A stretch of DNA of 64,000 nucleotides from Saccharothrix luteola (GTDB lineage Bacteria > Actinomycetota > Actinomycetes > Mycobacteriales > Pseudonocardiaceae), in NCBI RefSeq assembly GCF_020859565.1, contig NZ_JAJHUO010000005.1, forward strand, positions 101,621 through 165,620. Direction: 5' to 3'. Under the pieces are notes generated by a model that saw only the letters and a program-made list of their open reading frames with translations, did not search any database and was not told where the DNA came from. Shown piece by piece: positions 34,337 to 43,036 of this stretch. The stretch's first letter is position 1. Each line of letters starts with the position of its first letter. The translations under genes were made by a program, and so were the position numbers.

Positions 34337-34735
34337 GTGCTCGAAGTCAACGATTACCCGGTCAAGGTCAATGTCGAACCTCCGGAAGGAGCGGAGTTGA
34401 AGGAAGCGATGACCGCGCTCGGTCGGATCTGTTCGCAAGGTGACGGCTACGTGCTGACCGTGCGCTCTCGACGGGTGTTCCGTGCTGTCGGGTCGCGCGG
34501 GATGCGGCGGTCGGCGGCGTGGGAGACGGCGGCGGTTCACCGGCTGGGCAATCTCGCCTTGATTTTCCCGGTGCCGGAGCCGGTGGTCCTGCGGACGGGA
34601 GCCGTGCACGCCCCCGTCAACCTGCTGCTCCCTACGGAGTTGGGGTTCGAGGTGGCGGAAGCGTGGCGCGAGCTGACGGGGCCAGGTGCGCGCGAGGAGG
34701 GAGGTGTGGATGGCAGGACAAAACAAGCGAGCTGA
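34337..34735 (+). CDS. AICE protein of unknown function
   Basis: 132 residues, GTG start with CGGAGG at the right distance. Basic central part (RSRRVFRAVGSRGMRRS) and a C-terminal helix. It overlaps the start of the next gene by 26 bp. Not recognised. Confidence 0.7.
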   Translation: MLEVNDYPVKVNVEPPEGAELKEAMTALGRICSQGDGYVLTVRSRRVFRAVGSRGMRRSAAWETAAVHRLGNLALIFPVPEPVVLRTGAVHAPVNLLLPTELGFEVAEAWRELTGPGAREEGGVDGRTKQAS

Positions 34736-34970
34736 GCAGCGGTACGCGAACCTCGTCAACGCGATCGACTTCGTGACCGAACAGTTCGACCCGTTGGACA
34801 AACTGATCGCGAAGATGCGGGAGAACCCTTCTCCGCCGGGTTCGTGGCGGGTCACGCCGCCCGATGAGTTGAAGAAGTTGCTCGCCACGGTTCGACAGAG
34901 CCTGACGAACTTGAAAGACCAAGCGGCCCGCTATGAGACCGAGCTGAAGACTCGGGAGTGGAAGGTCTGA
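34710..34970 (+). CDS. Small helical AICE protein
   Basis: 86 residues from MAGQNKRAEQRY; GAGGAGGGAGG upstream sets the start. Almost entirely helical with a C-terminal coiled coil ('VRQSLTNLKDQAARYETEL'). Its stop overlaps the next ATG (TGATG). Unknown role. Confidence 0.7.
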   Translation: MAGQNKRAEQRYANLVNAIDFVTEQFDPLDKLIAKMRENPSPPGSWRVTPPDELKKLLATVRQSLTNLKDQAARYETELKTREWKV

Positions 34971-35191
34971 TGTCACAGGAATTGACCACGGCTTTGGAGT
35001 GCATGGACAAGTCCATGCGGCAACTGCGTCTGGCGATGCTGGACGTCCCGTATCGGCGGGAGGGGTTCAAGAGCCAGCACAACGTGTTCGTGCGGTCGGT
35101 CGCGGTTCTGCGGACTTCGTTGTCCTACTCGCCTTCGCAGCTCGAACCGCTGTCCGCTCGTCGGCGTCGGCGAGGCAGTCCGCGCAAGTAG
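34970..35191 (+). CDS. Small basic AICE protein
   Basis: 73 residues from MSQELTTALECMDKS, coupled to the previous gene. The C-terminus is strongly basic (RRRRRGSPRK), which suggests nucleic-acid contact. It precedes the translocase gene by 79 bp. Confidence 0.68.
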   Translation: MSQELTTALECMDKSMRQLRLAMLDVPYRREGFKSQHNVFVRSVAVLRTSLSYSPSQLEPLSARRRRRGSPRK

Positions 35192-35270
35192 CGCATCTCC
35201 ACGTCACGGCACGGCCGATCACTGCTCCTCGGTGGTCGGCTGTTGCCGTGCCTGACAGAAGGAACGATGC

Positions 35271-36653
35271 ATGTCGCAGATGAGTACGGGCGCGTCCCGT
35301 CGTTCAGTTGGGTGGGAGTTCCGCACGGCGCGGTGGTTCGTCCGTCACCCCGGTGCGGTGGTTGGTCCGGGTGCGCTGGGAGCCTCGGTGGTCGAGGTCG
35401 GGCCAGAAGTGACCGGTGGCGTTCTCGGCGGCCTGGCGGTGGGCACCGCGGCTTGGTACCGGGCGCATCCGGACACGTTCGACACGTGGGCTGCGCCAGT
35501 GTTGCGGGCGTGGCGGCGTCGGTGGGCCGGTGCTTACACCGGTCGTCGCTGGGTGAACCTGATGGGCTCGTGCGGGTTGACCACGGTGCACTACCGGACC
35601 GGGGAAGTCCTGGTGCCGCGTGTGCTGCGGGTCCGGTCCTGGTCGCCGTCCATTGACGTGGTGCGGGTTCGGTTGGTGCCTGGTCAGGCGTTGCGGGCGT
35701 TCGCGGCGGTGCTGCCGGAGCTGGCGGCGACGCTCAAGGCGGAACGGGTCGCGGTCGAGCAGGGCCGTCCCGGTGAGATCGTGCTGATCGTCCAGCGCGA
35801 TGAGCCGTTCGACCGGGTCATCCCTGCACCTGCCATGCCGGAATCCTCTGACGCGGTCGACCTGCGGTCGCTGTGCCTGGGGGAGACCGAGCTGGGCGGG
35901 GAGTGGCGTGAGCCGCTGACCGGGACGCACCACCTGACGGCCGGTGCCACTGGTGCAGGCAAGAACTCGGTGGTCATGGCCAAGCTGAGGGCCGTTGCGC
36001 CGATGATCCGGGATGGGTTGGTCCGGCCGTGGGTGTGTGATCCGAAGTTGTTCGAGTTCGTGGCGCTCAAGCCCATCCTCGACGGTCGGTATGCCGACAA
36101 CCCGGAGGACTGCGCCGAGTTGATCGAGCGGTTCGTGGACAACATGCAACGTAAGCAGAAGCGGTTGCAGCGCAAGGGGAAGCGCTCTGTTCCGGTGTCG
36201 CGTGAGCACCCGGTGGACTGGTTGATCCTCGATGAGGTCGGCTTCCTGATGTCCTACAACTCCGAGTACGCGCACGAGATCACCAACGCCTGCGCCGTCA
36301 TCTCCTCCATGGGCCGCGCCACCAACGACGTGCTCGACGTGTACGTGCAGGAACCGTCCAAGGACGTCCTGCCGATCCGCGACCTGCTCCCACACCGCGT
36401 CTGCCTGCGGGTGACCTCGGAACGGCACCCCGACATGGTCCTCGGCGACGGTGCCCGTGAACGCGGGGCGATCGCCGACGAGATCCCGGCCGATGGGTTC
36501 AGCGCCGGTATCGGCTACCGCGTCGACCCGCGTTCCCGCACCCCTCGCCGCGTGCGCGCGGCCTACACCAGCGACCACGACATCGACGAGCTGGTCGCGT
36601 TCGTCAAGGCCGGTCCGGCCGACGCGGGCTCAGGTCTGCGCGTCGTCGCCTGA
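35271..36653 (+). CDS. FtsK/SpoIIIE-type DNA translocase (TraB/TraSA class)
   Basis: 460 residues. The motor domain has Walker A 'GATGAGKNS' near residue 224 (Asn instead of the usual Ser/Thr after Lys, though the next residue is Ser) and Walker B 'WLILDEVGFLM'. The N-terminus holds only weak hydrophobic segments. In AICEs this single protein moves double-stranded DNA between mycelia and is enough for transfer. AAGGAACG precedes the ATG. The C-terminal winged helix that recognises clt repeats is short or divergent here. Confidence 0.9.
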   Translation: MSQMSTGASRRSVGWEFRTARWFVRHPGAVVGPGALGASVVEVGPEVTGGVLGGLAVGTAAWYRAHPDTFDTWAAPVLRAWRRRWAGAYTGRRWVNLMGSCGLTTVHYRTGEVLVPRVLRVRSWSPSIDVVRVRLVPGQALRAFAAVLPELAATLKAERVAVEQGRPGEIVLIVQRDEPFDRVIPAPAMPESSDAVDLRSLCLGETELGGEWREPLTGTHHLTAGATGAGKNSVVMAKLRAVAPMIRDGLVRPWVCDPKLFEFVALKPILDGRYADNPEDCAELIERFVDNMQRKQKRLQRKGKRSVPVSREHPVDWLILDEVGFLMSYNSEYAHEITNACAVISSMGRATNDVLDVYVQEPSKDVLPIRDLLPHRVCLRVTSERHPDMVLGDGARERGAIADEIPADGFSAGIGYRVDPRSRTPRRVRAAYTSDHDIDELVAFVKAGPADAGSGLRVVA

Positions 36654-36693
36654 CCTCATCACTTACTGACTCACTGATCTCTGGAGCTTCGCC

Positions 36694-37164
36694 ATGCCTT
36701 CGAACAGTTCTCGTTCGCTGGACCGGATCATCCGCACGCTGCGGTCGTTCATGCGGTCCACGGGCCTGCCTCGGCCGGACCGGGTGTTCATCTCGACTGT
36801 GACCGGCTCGGTTCAGGTCGAGTTCGCCTCCGGCGCGGCGTCCGACCGGTTGGGGTCGCTGCTGCTGTGGGTGACCCGCCTGGACGGCGTGACGCTCACT
36901 TGGTCCCTGCACGCGGATCACACCCTGATCGTGGCGGCCACAGCCCGGAACGCGGCGGGCTTGAGGTTCGACCTGACCGCCCTGGCTGCCGTCTCGGACT
37001 TCGAGGCAACCCCCGGACGTGACGGCTCGGTGGTTCTCGCCGGGACGTTCCACCTGGCGCCCTCGGTGGCAGAGTCGGTGACCTTCGAGGAGGTCGCCCG
37101 ACTGGTCCACCTCGGCCGCGTGGTGGCTGCCCGTCGCCGCGTGGCCGGTGCAACGGCTGCGTGA
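36694..37164 (+). CDS. AICE protein of unknown function
   Basis: 156 residues, ATG start. Mixed alpha/beta, soluble ('WSLHADHTLIVAATARNAAG'); basic at both ends. Follows the translocase by 40 bp and precedes an HTH gene by 10 bp, so it is part of the transfer operon. Not recognised. Confidence 0.7.
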   Translation: MPSNSSRSLDRIIRTLRSFMRSTGLPRPDRVFISTVTGSVQVEFASGAASDRLGSLLLWVTRLDGVTLTWSLHADHTLIVAATARNAAGLRFDLTALAAVSDFEATPGRDGSVVLAGTFHLAPSVAESVTFEEVARLVHLGRVVAARRRVAGATAA

Positions 37165-37174
37165 GCGGGCGACC

Positions 37175-37450
37175 ATGCCGCACACGATCAAGCTCCGACG
37201 CGACGTGTTCACCAAGGCCGCCCGACTTGCCGGGTTCCGGTCGGACTACGCCCTCGCCAAGGCGATGGAGATCAACCGCTCCACGGTCGCCCGCGTGCTG
37301 GCCGGTGACTTGCAGCCCGGACTCGCGTTCATCGCCGGGGCGCTGCTGGCGCTGACGCCAATGCAGTTCCACGACCTGTTCCACATCGTCCCGGACCAGC
37401 GGCGAACGTCTCGGGAGGTGATCGGTGTTCCGGAAGCACAGGACCGATGA
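37175..37450 (+). CDS. Small XRE-type helix-turn-helix protein
   Basis: 91 residues from MPHTIKLRRDVF. The HTH spans about residues 12-40 ('FRSDYALAKAMEINRSTVARVLAG'). A hydrophobic helix and 'FHDLFHIVPD' follow. It overlaps the next gene by 26 bp. It may regulate the transfer or replication genes of the element. Confidence 0.8.
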   Translation: MPHTIKLRRDVFTKAARLAGFRSDYALAKAMEINRSTVARVLAGDLQPGLAFIAGALLALTPMQFHDLFHIVPDQRRTSREVIGVPEAQDR

Positions 37451-38189
37451 CCAGGGTGAAACGCGCACGGTGCAGAGGCTGCGTGCCCGTCTCGCCGAGT
37501 CCCACCAGCTGCACGACCTGACCTCGGACCCGCTGTTGCACGCGGTCCGCTTGGAGCGCTTTCGCGTCTCGGTGACCCGCTCCATGTGGTTCTTCCTCGC
37601 TCTTGGGTTGGGCTTCACCACCACGGGAGTGCACGAGTTCCTCGCCGGACACCTGACCCCGTTGGCCGCCCTCTGGTGGGGCGCGTGGCTGGTCGAACCG
37701 GCCTTGGCGGGCATCCTCGTCACCCTCCTGCGCTGGGAAGCCGAGATGCTGACCCACGGCCTGGCCGTCGACGCCGCCCCGGTCGTCTGGCTCAAGCGGC
37801 TCCTGTTCGGCGCAACCCTGGTCACCAACGTGTGGTCCTCGCTGCGCCCACCGTCCGGCCGGGTCGAGTACGGCGTGGTCTTCCTCCACGTCGTCGTGCC
37901 GCTGGTGGTGTTCCTGATCGCCGAGGTCATGCCGGTCATCCAGCACCGCTGCAACGCCGCCCGTGACCGCGTCATGGCCACTGCGGCACCGGTGCCGACC
38001 ACTACCACGGCCTTCAACACGCCGCGTACGGCGCTCAAGCTCCCGTCCCACCTGCAAGCCGTCCTCGGCGCCAAAGCTGCCGAAGTCCGCGAACAGGGCC
38101 GCGCCATCACTCCGGCCGACGTGCAGGCCGCGGTGAACGTCCCGGCCGCGTTCGCGGTCCAGCTCGCCGACCAGCTCAACGCCGCCTGA
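37425..38189 (+). CDS. Membrane protein, spread (Spd)-like
   Basis: 254 residues, GTG start. Hydrophobic segments near residues 53-72 (MWFFLALGLGFTTTGVHEFL), 80-102, 125-137 and 144-165 (VVFLHVVVPLVVFLIAEVM) predict a multi-pass protein with a cytoplasmic tail that ends in a helical domain ('ITPADVQAAVNVPAAFAVQL'). Position between translocase and rep matches spread proteins that help move AICE DNA within the mycelium. Identity as Spd is inference from position and topology. Confidence 0.7.
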   Translation: MFRKHRTDDQGETRTVQRLRARLAESHQLHDLTSDPLLHAVRLERFRVSVTRSMWFFLALGLGFTTTGVHEFLAGHLTPLAALWWGAWLVEPALAGILVTLLRWEAEMLTHGLAVDAAPVVWLKRLLFGATLVTNVWSSLRPPSGRVEYGVVFLHVVVPLVVFLIAEVMPVIQHRCNAARDRVMATAAPVPTTTTAFNTPRTALKLPSHLQAVLGAKAAEVREQGRAITPADVQAAVNVPAAFAVQLADQLNAA

Positions 38190-38214
38190 CCACACCTACT
38201 GGAAGGAGGAACCT

Positions 38215-39561
38215 TTGGTCCTCGCACTCGAAGATCGCATCGCCGACCGGGTCCAACGGGCCGACTACCGGGACTGGCGCGACAAGGTCACCGCCACCGG
38301 CGGGTGCCTCGCGCCGATCCGCCTGTTCGGAGCCTGGCAGCTCCACAATCTCGACAGTACGAAAGTCCTCGCCCACCTCGGTGGCGACGTCATGGCGCCG
38401 TGCGGCAACCGCCGCGCCTCGGTCTGTCCCTCGTGCTCGGACCGGTACGCGGCTGACGCCTTCCATCTCATGCGCTCGGGCTTGTCCGGGGGCAGCAAGG
38501 GTGTACCCGAGTCGGTCGCCGAGAAGCCGCGCGTGTTCGCCACCCTGACCGCCCCATCGTTCGGCGCGGTCCACAACCGGCGCGAGACCGGCGGCGGCAA
38601 GACACGTCCGTGTACGGGGTGCGGCGAGTTCCACCACCCCGACGATCCTCGCATCGGTGGCGCGGTCGATCCGGACACCTACGACTACGTCGGAGCGGTG
38701 TTGTGGCAGGCCCACGCGGGGAAGCTGTGGCACCGATTCACCATCGCCCTACGCCGTGCCCTGGCTCGTGCGGCCGGGCTCACGGTGAGGGAGTTCAAGG
38801 ACCACGCGCGGCTGTCGTACGCCAAGGTCGCCGAGTACCAGCGGCGCGGCCTGGTCCACTTCCACGCCGTCATCCGGATCGACGGCGCTGAGGGCTCACA
38901 TGACCCGGTGCCTGCGTGGGCGACCGTGGAGCTGGTCGAGCGCGCGGTTCGGTCGGCGGCTCGCTCCGTTTTGGTCGAGTCTTTCCGGCCGGATGGCACG
39001 GTCCTCGACCTCGTTTGGGGTGAGCAGGTCGACGTGCGTCCCATCCGGGCTGCCTCGGCGGACCAGGTCGAGGACGACGCCGGGGCGGTCAGTGACGGCA
39101 AGCTCGCCGCCTACGTCGCCAAGTACGCGACCAAGGGCACCGGAGCGCGTGACACGCCCGACCGGCCGATCCGGTCCCAGCTCGATATCGACCACCTGCG
39201 CGTCTCCGACCACCACCGACACATGATCCAGACCGCCTGGGATCTCGGTGACCTCGGCTTTTACGACGAACTGAACCTGCGGAAGTGGGCGCACATGCTC
39301 GCCTTCCGGGGCCACTTCCTGACCAAGTCCAAGCACTACTCAACCACCTTCAAGCGCATCCGCGAGGACCAGCGGGCCTACCGAGCGGCCGAAACCCTCG
39401 AACGCCTCGGCCTGGCCGCCGAAGAGGTGATTGTCGTCAACGACTGGGCCTACGCGGGCTCCGGCTACGCCAACGACGCAGAGCGCGAACTGGCCTCCGG
39501 CATCGCCGAACGCCTCCGCGCACAACGCCAACGCCAATACACAGAGGAGGACGCAGCGTGA
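38215..39561 (+). CDS. repSA: RepSA-type rolling-circle replication initiator
   Basis: 448 residues, TTG start behind a strong GGAAGGAGG. The HUH metal motif is 'VHFHAVIRIDG' near residue 214, and the Tyr motif lies in 'AAYVAKYATKG' near 298. The N-terminal Cys-rich region has 'CGNRRASVCPSCSDRY' and 'PCTGCGEF', as in pSAM2 RepSA and other actinomycete Rep proteins. It nicks the element's origin after excision. It overlaps xis by GTGA, the usual rep-xis-int order. Confidence 0.92.
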   Translation: MVLALEDRIADRVQRADYRDWRDKVTATGGCLAPIRLFGAWQLHNLDSTKVLAHLGGDVMAPCGNRRASVCPSCSDRYAADAFHLMRSGLSGGSKGVPESVAEKPRVFATLTAPSFGAVHNRRETGGGKTRPCTGCGEFHHPDDPRIGGAVDPDTYDYVGAVLWQAHAGKLWHRFTIALRRALARAAGLTVREFKDHARLSYAKVAEYQRRGLVHFHAVIRIDGAEGSHDPVPAWATVELVERAVRSAARSVLVESFRPDGTVLDLVWGEQVDVRPIRAASADQVEDDAGAVSDGKLAAYVAKYATKGTGARDTPDRPIRSQLDIDHLRVSDHHRHMIQTAWDLGDLGFYDELNLRKWAHMLAFRGHFLTKSKHYSTTFKRIREDQRAYRAAETLERLGLAAEEVIVVNDWAYAGSGYANDAERELASGIAERLRAQRQRQYTEEDAA

Positions 39562-39737
39562 ACGAAATCTGGGACATCGAGCAGGTGGCGGCCTACCTCC
39601 GCATCCCGGTCAACACCATCTACCAGTGGCGGACCAGGAAGTACGGGCCTCCCGGTCGAAGGGTCGGCAAGCACCTGCGCTTCAACTCGGCGGACGTCAA
39701 GGCGTGGTTCGAGTCGCTGCCGACCGAGGCGGCCTGA
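39558..39737 (+). CDS. xis: Excisionase, helix-turn-helix type
   Basis: 59 residues from a GTG inside the repSA stop. A MerR/BldC-like winged HTH ('WDIEQVAAYLRIPVNTIYQW', 'RVGKHLRFNSADVKAWF') covers nearly the whole protein. Its stop overlaps the int start (TGATG). Needed with Int for excision in related elements. Confidence 0.9.
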   Translation: MNEIWDIEQVAAYLRIPVNTIYQWRTRKYGPPGRRVGKHLRFNSADVKAWFESLPTEAA

Positions 39738-40912
39738 TGGGCAGAAGACCGATGCCGGTCGGCACCTACGGGAAGATCAGGGTCGAGACCATCGGCCCGA
39801 AGCGGTACCGGGCTCGCTGTCGGTACCGCGACTTCAACGGCAAGGTCTACGACGTCGAGCGCATGGGCACCAGCCGCACGGACGCCGAGAACAACCTCAA
39901 GGCGGCTATCCGCGACTGGGTGACACCCGTAGCGGGAGCGACCGTCACGGCGAGCACCAAGTTCCGCGACGTCGCTGCCCGGTGGCTGGCCGAGCTGGTG
40001 CGCGACGCCGAACGGGAGTTCCGTTCCTGGGGCACGGTGGACACGTATCGCAATCGGCTCGAAGGGCTCGTGCTTCCGGCCGTGGGTGACCTGCGGATGA
40101 ACGAGCTGTCCACGCCGATCTTGGACGCCCTGTGCAAGAAGGTCCGGGACAACTCCAGCGCCAGTTCGGCGAAGACGGTCAGGGCCGTGCTAAGCGGCGT
40201 CTGTGCGTTCGCGGTTCAGCATGGGGCGCTCGACGCCAACCCGGCGCGGGAGATCACCCGGCTGGAGAGCAAGCGGGCGAAGAACAGGCCGCGGAAGTCG
40301 CGGGCGTTGACGGCCACCGAAGTGCTCGACCTGCTCAAGAAGCTGGACCAGGACGAGCGGGCGGTGAAGGACGACCTGCCGGACTTGGTCAGGTTCTTCC
40401 TGGGCACCGGTGAGCGGACGGGGGAGGCGCTGGGCGCACACTGGCCGGACTTCAACGCAGAGGCACGGGAGCTGGCGATGTCCGGGAACGTCATCCGGGC
40501 GCGTGGGCGGGGAAGGATCGTGAATCGGGGTAAGACGGAGAACGCCGAGCGACCGATTCCGCTGCCGGATTGGTGTGTGGCGATGCTGGTGGAAAGGCGA
40601 GCGAAGGCGGCCGACCTCGACGGTCCGATCTTCCCCAGTTCGACCGGAACGATCCGTGAAGCAACCAACGTCCGCAATCGCGCGTGGAAGCCGTTCATCG
40701 CCCGAGCGGGCTACGAATGGGTGACTTTCCGAACCTTTCGGAGGACGGTCGCGACGCTGCTCGATGAGGCCGGCTTGACGGCGAGGCAGATCGCCGACCT
40801 GCTCGGTCACTCCCGGCCGTCGATGACCCAGGACGTCTACATGGGCCGTCGGTCACCCGGTCGTGCGGCGGCGGACGCGCTCGGGGCGGTCATCCCGGTA
40901 AGTGAGGGGTAA
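39737..40912 (+). CDS. int: Tyrosine recombinase integrase
   Basis: 391 residues. N-terminal arm-binding domain, core-binding helices ('WGTVDTYRNRLEGLVLP') and catalytic domain with Arg in 'GTGERTGEALGAHW' near 226, 'LLGHSRPSMTQDVYMG' holding the conserved His and the Tyr nucleophile near 367. At box II the usual HxxR reads 'FRTFRRT', so the first His appears replaced by Arg. Located 53 bp from the right att site, as expected for an AICE integrase acting on tRNA-Lys. Overlap with xis shows co-expression. Confidence 0.95.
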   Translation: MGRRPMPVGTYGKIRVETIGPKRYRARCRYRDFNGKVYDVERMGTSRTDAENNLKAAIRDWVTPVAGATVTASTKFRDVAARWLAELVRDAEREFRSWGTVDTYRNRLEGLVLPAVGDLRMNELSTPILDALCKKVRDNSSASSAKTVRAVLSGVCAFAVQHGALDANPAREITRLESKRAKNRPRKSRALTATEVLDLLKKLDQDERAVKDDLPDLVRFFLGTGERTGEALGAHWPDFNAEARELAMSGNVIRARGRGRIVNRGKTENAERPIPLPDWCVAMLVERRAKAADLDGPIFPSSTGTIREATNVRNRAWKPFIARAGYEWVTFRTFRRTVATLLDEAGLTARQIADLLGHSRPSMTQDVYMGRRSPGRAAADALGAVIPVSEG

Positions 40913-40965
40913 ATGGGGGTTTCGAGGTTGCTCGGCCTCCGACAGATCGTCGTGACCAGCGAGTC

Positions 40966-41005
40966 TGGTGGGCCGCCAGGGACTCGAACCCTGAACCCGA
41001 AGATT
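40966..41005. repeat. attR-type 40-bp direct repeat within tRNA-Lys
   Basis: Exact copy of 25368-25407, overlapping the 3' half of the intact tRNA-Lys gene. It marks the right boundary of the element. Confidence 0.93.
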
Positions 41006-41041
41006 AAAAGTCTCCTGCTCTGCCAATTGAGCTAGCAGCCC
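40966..41041 (-). tRNA. tRNA-Lys (anticodon UUU)
   Basis: Complete cloverleaf: acceptor GGGCTGC with GCGGCCC (one G-U pair), D-arm with AGCTCAATTGGCAGAGC, anticodon loop CTTTTAA giving UUU, T-arm GGTTCGAGTCC, and an encoded CCA (40968-40966). The 3' 40 bases are shared with the element's other end, so this gene is the insertion site and was rebuilt by the incoming DNA. Confidence 0.96.
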
Positions 41042-41198
41042 GTGTCCGACAGCTTACCGAGACCGGGGCTCCCGGTGAGCCAGGTGGTCGACCGGGTGGT
41101 GTGGGTGGCGTCACGTTCCGCCGCACGTCGACCACAGCGGTGCTGGTCAGGGGATTGGGGATCGGTCCCCGTGGCGCACGCGGACTACGGTGGGGCAC

Positions 41199-42056
41199 GT
41201 GCGGGTGGCTACTTGGAACGTGAACTCGGTCAAGCAGCGGGTGCCGCGGTTGTTGCCGTGGCTCGACCAGAGGCAGCCCGATGTGGTCTGCCTGCAGGAG
41301 ACGAAACTCGCGGACGACGCGTTCGCGGCCCTGCTGGGTGACGAGCTGTCCGGTCGCGGGTACGAGGTGGCGGCGCACGGCGAAGGCCGGTGGAACGGTG
41401 TGGCGATCCTGTCGCGGGTCGGGTTGGACGACGTGGTCGACGGGCTCGCGGACGGGCCCGGGTTCCCGCACCCCGAGGCGCGGGCGGTGGCGGCGACGTG
41501 CGGTGGGGTGCGGGTGCACTCCGTCTACGTGCCCAACGGGCGGACGCCGGACTCCGACCACTACCACTACAAGCTGGCCTGGCTGGCGGCGTTGCGGGAC
41601 GTGGTGGCGGCCGGGCCGAAGGACGCCCTGGTCTGCGGCGACGTCAACATCGCGCCCGCCGACGCGGACGTGTTCGACCCGGCGGCCTACGTCGGCCACA
41701 CGCACGTGACCGAGCCCGAACGGGAGGCGCTGGCGGCGCTGCAAGCGGTCGGGCTGCACGACGTGGTCCGCGACCGGTGGCCGGACGAGCGGGTCTTCAC
41801 CTACTGGGACTACCGCGCCGGCATGTTCCACCAGGACCTCGGCATGCGCATCGACCTCGTCCTGGCGTCCGGCCCGGTCGCCGCACGGGTCGAGGCCGCC
41901 TGGGTCGACCGGCACGCCCGCAAGGGCACCGGGCCGAGCGACCACGCCCCCGTGATCGTCGACCTGGACGAAGCGCCCGACGGCGACATCGGCCCGGTCG
42001 TGCCGCCGCCGTCCGCGCCTCGGACCCGCAAGGCGGTGAAGCTCCCGCAGTCCTAA
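41199..42056 (+). CDS. xthA: Exodeoxyribonuclease III
   Basis: 285 residues from GTG 41199 (MRVATWNVNSV); an in-frame GTG at 41190 would add three residues. All endonuclease/exonuclease/phosphatase motifs are present: 'ATWNVNSV', 'LQETK', 'VYVPNG', 'CGDVNIAP', 'DYRAGMFHQDLGMRID' and 'GPSDHAPV'. It removes abasic sites and 3' blocks in DNA repair. The tail after residue 255 is proline-rich. It is convergent with and overlaps the monooxygenase gene by 4 bp. Confidence 0.95.
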   Translation: MRVATWNVNSVKQRVPRLLPWLDQRQPDVVCLQETKLADDAFAALLGDELSGRGYEVAAHGEGRWNGVAILSRVGLDDVVDGLADGPGFPHPEARAVAATCGGVRVHSVYVPNGRTPDSDHYHYKLAWLAALRDVVAAGPKDALVCGDVNIAPADADVFDPAAYVGHTHVTEPEREALAALQAVGLHDVVRDRWPDERVFTYWDYRAGMFHQDLGMRIDLVLASGPVAARVEAAWVDRHARKGTGPSDHAPVIVDLDEAPDGDIGPVVPPPSAPRTRKAVKLPQS

Positions 42057-43024
42057 CCCGCGAACGCCAACGCCACCCGCAGGCCCGCGTCGCGCACACC
42101 GGTGAACCGGCGCATCCGGGCCAGCCGGTTGAGCTGGAGCGACCGCGCGGCCAGCCGTTGCGTCACCCGGCGGCGCTTCGAGTCGTACGCCCGCAACCCC
42201 GCGTCGACGTCATCACCCGCCAGGCACTCCGCCAGCACCACACCGTCGATGATCGCCTGGCACGCGCCCTGCCCGAGGTCCGGTGTCATGGCGTGCGCGG
42301 CGTCGCCGAGCAGCGCCACCCGCCCCGAGGTGTAGCTCGGCAACGGCGACAGGAACAGCAGTTCGTGCCGCAGCACGTCGGTGGCCGAGGCGAGCACGCG
42401 CGGGATCGGGTCGTGCCAGTCCGCGAACCGCGAGAGGTCCGACCCCATCGCGTACCAGTTGGTGCGCCCGTCGGCCTGCGGCGTGAGGCCGAACTTGCCG
42501 CCACGCCCCCACGTCTCACCGCCCGCGTCGACCGGGACGTCCACGGTGCCGCGCCACCCGACCGCCCCCGACGGGCGGACCGACGCGTCGAACAGCTCGC
42601 CGCGCACCGCGCTGTGGATGCCGTCCGCGCCGACGACCACGTCGTACCCGGCGCAGTCCGCCAAGCCCACCGGCGTGCCGAACCGGACCACCCCGTCCGG
42701 CAACGCCCCCGCGAGCACGCCCAGCAGCGCCGGCCGCGTGAGCAGGTGCACCGAGCTCGCCGGGATGGTCCCGATCACCGTCCCGTCCGGCTTCCGCACC
42801 ACCCCGTCCTCCTGGCGCCGCCCGACGCGCCGGGCGGCGTCGCCCAACCCCACCCGGTCCAACGCCGCCACCGCGTCGGGCCAGATCCCGAGCCCCGTGC
42901 CGACGTCCGGCAACGCCGCCGAACGCTCGAACACGTCCACCGCCCACCCGTGCCGCCGCATCCCGATGGCCGCGGCCAGGCCACCGACCCCTCCACCGAT
43001 CACCGCTGCTCGCCGAAGTCGCAT
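42053..43024 (-). CDS. FAD-dependent monooxygenase (UbiH/PHBH type)
   Basis: 323 residues from MRLRRAAVIGGG. FAD motifs are complete: GGGVGGLAAA near residue 11, 'VVVGADGIHSAVR' (DG motif) and 'VALLGDAAHAMTPDLGQGA' (GD motif). It hydroxylates an unknown, probably aromatic, substrate with NAD(P)H and oxygen. Divergent from a TetR gene over two palindromes, so it is likely repressed by it and induced by its substrate or a toxic compound. Confidence 0.9.
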   Translation of the reverse strand: MRLRRAAVIGGGVGGLAAAIGMRRHGWAVDVFERSAALPDVGTGLGIWPDAVAALDRVGLGDAARRVGRRQEDGVVRKPDGTVIGTIPASSVHLLTRPALLGVLAGALPDGVVRFGTPVGLADCAGYDVVVGADGIHSAVRGELFDASVRPSGAVGWRGTVDVPVDAGGETWGRGGKFGLTPQADGRTNWYAMGSDLSRFADWHDPIPRVLASATDVLRHELLFLSPLPSYTSGRVALLGDAAHAMTPDLGQGACQAIIDGVVLAECLAGDDVDAGLRAYDSKRRRVTQRLAARSLQLNRLARMRRFTGVRDAGLRVALAFAG

Positions 43025-43036
43025 GCGGCACACCGT

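Larger units (their letters stand above)
25368..41005. mobile_element. Actinomycete integrative and conjugative element (AICE) in tRNA-Lys
   Basis: About 15.6 kb bounded by a 40-bp direct repeat that is the 3' end of tRNA-Lys. It contains all classes of gene expected of a pSAM2/SLP1-like AICE: tyrosine integrase and excisionase next to the right end, RepSA-type rolling-circle initiator, FtsK/TraB-type translocase, a membrane protein resembling spread proteins, a GntR repressor and an SCO3933-type gene. The left 5 kb carries cargo: a NACHT NTPase, a membrane-anchored protein, two inverted repeats and a HAD hydrolase. The tRNA is complete at the int end, so the host gene is restored after insertion. 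The right half has the same high GC as the chromosome; the NACHT gene is clearly AT-richer. Confidence 0.93.
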
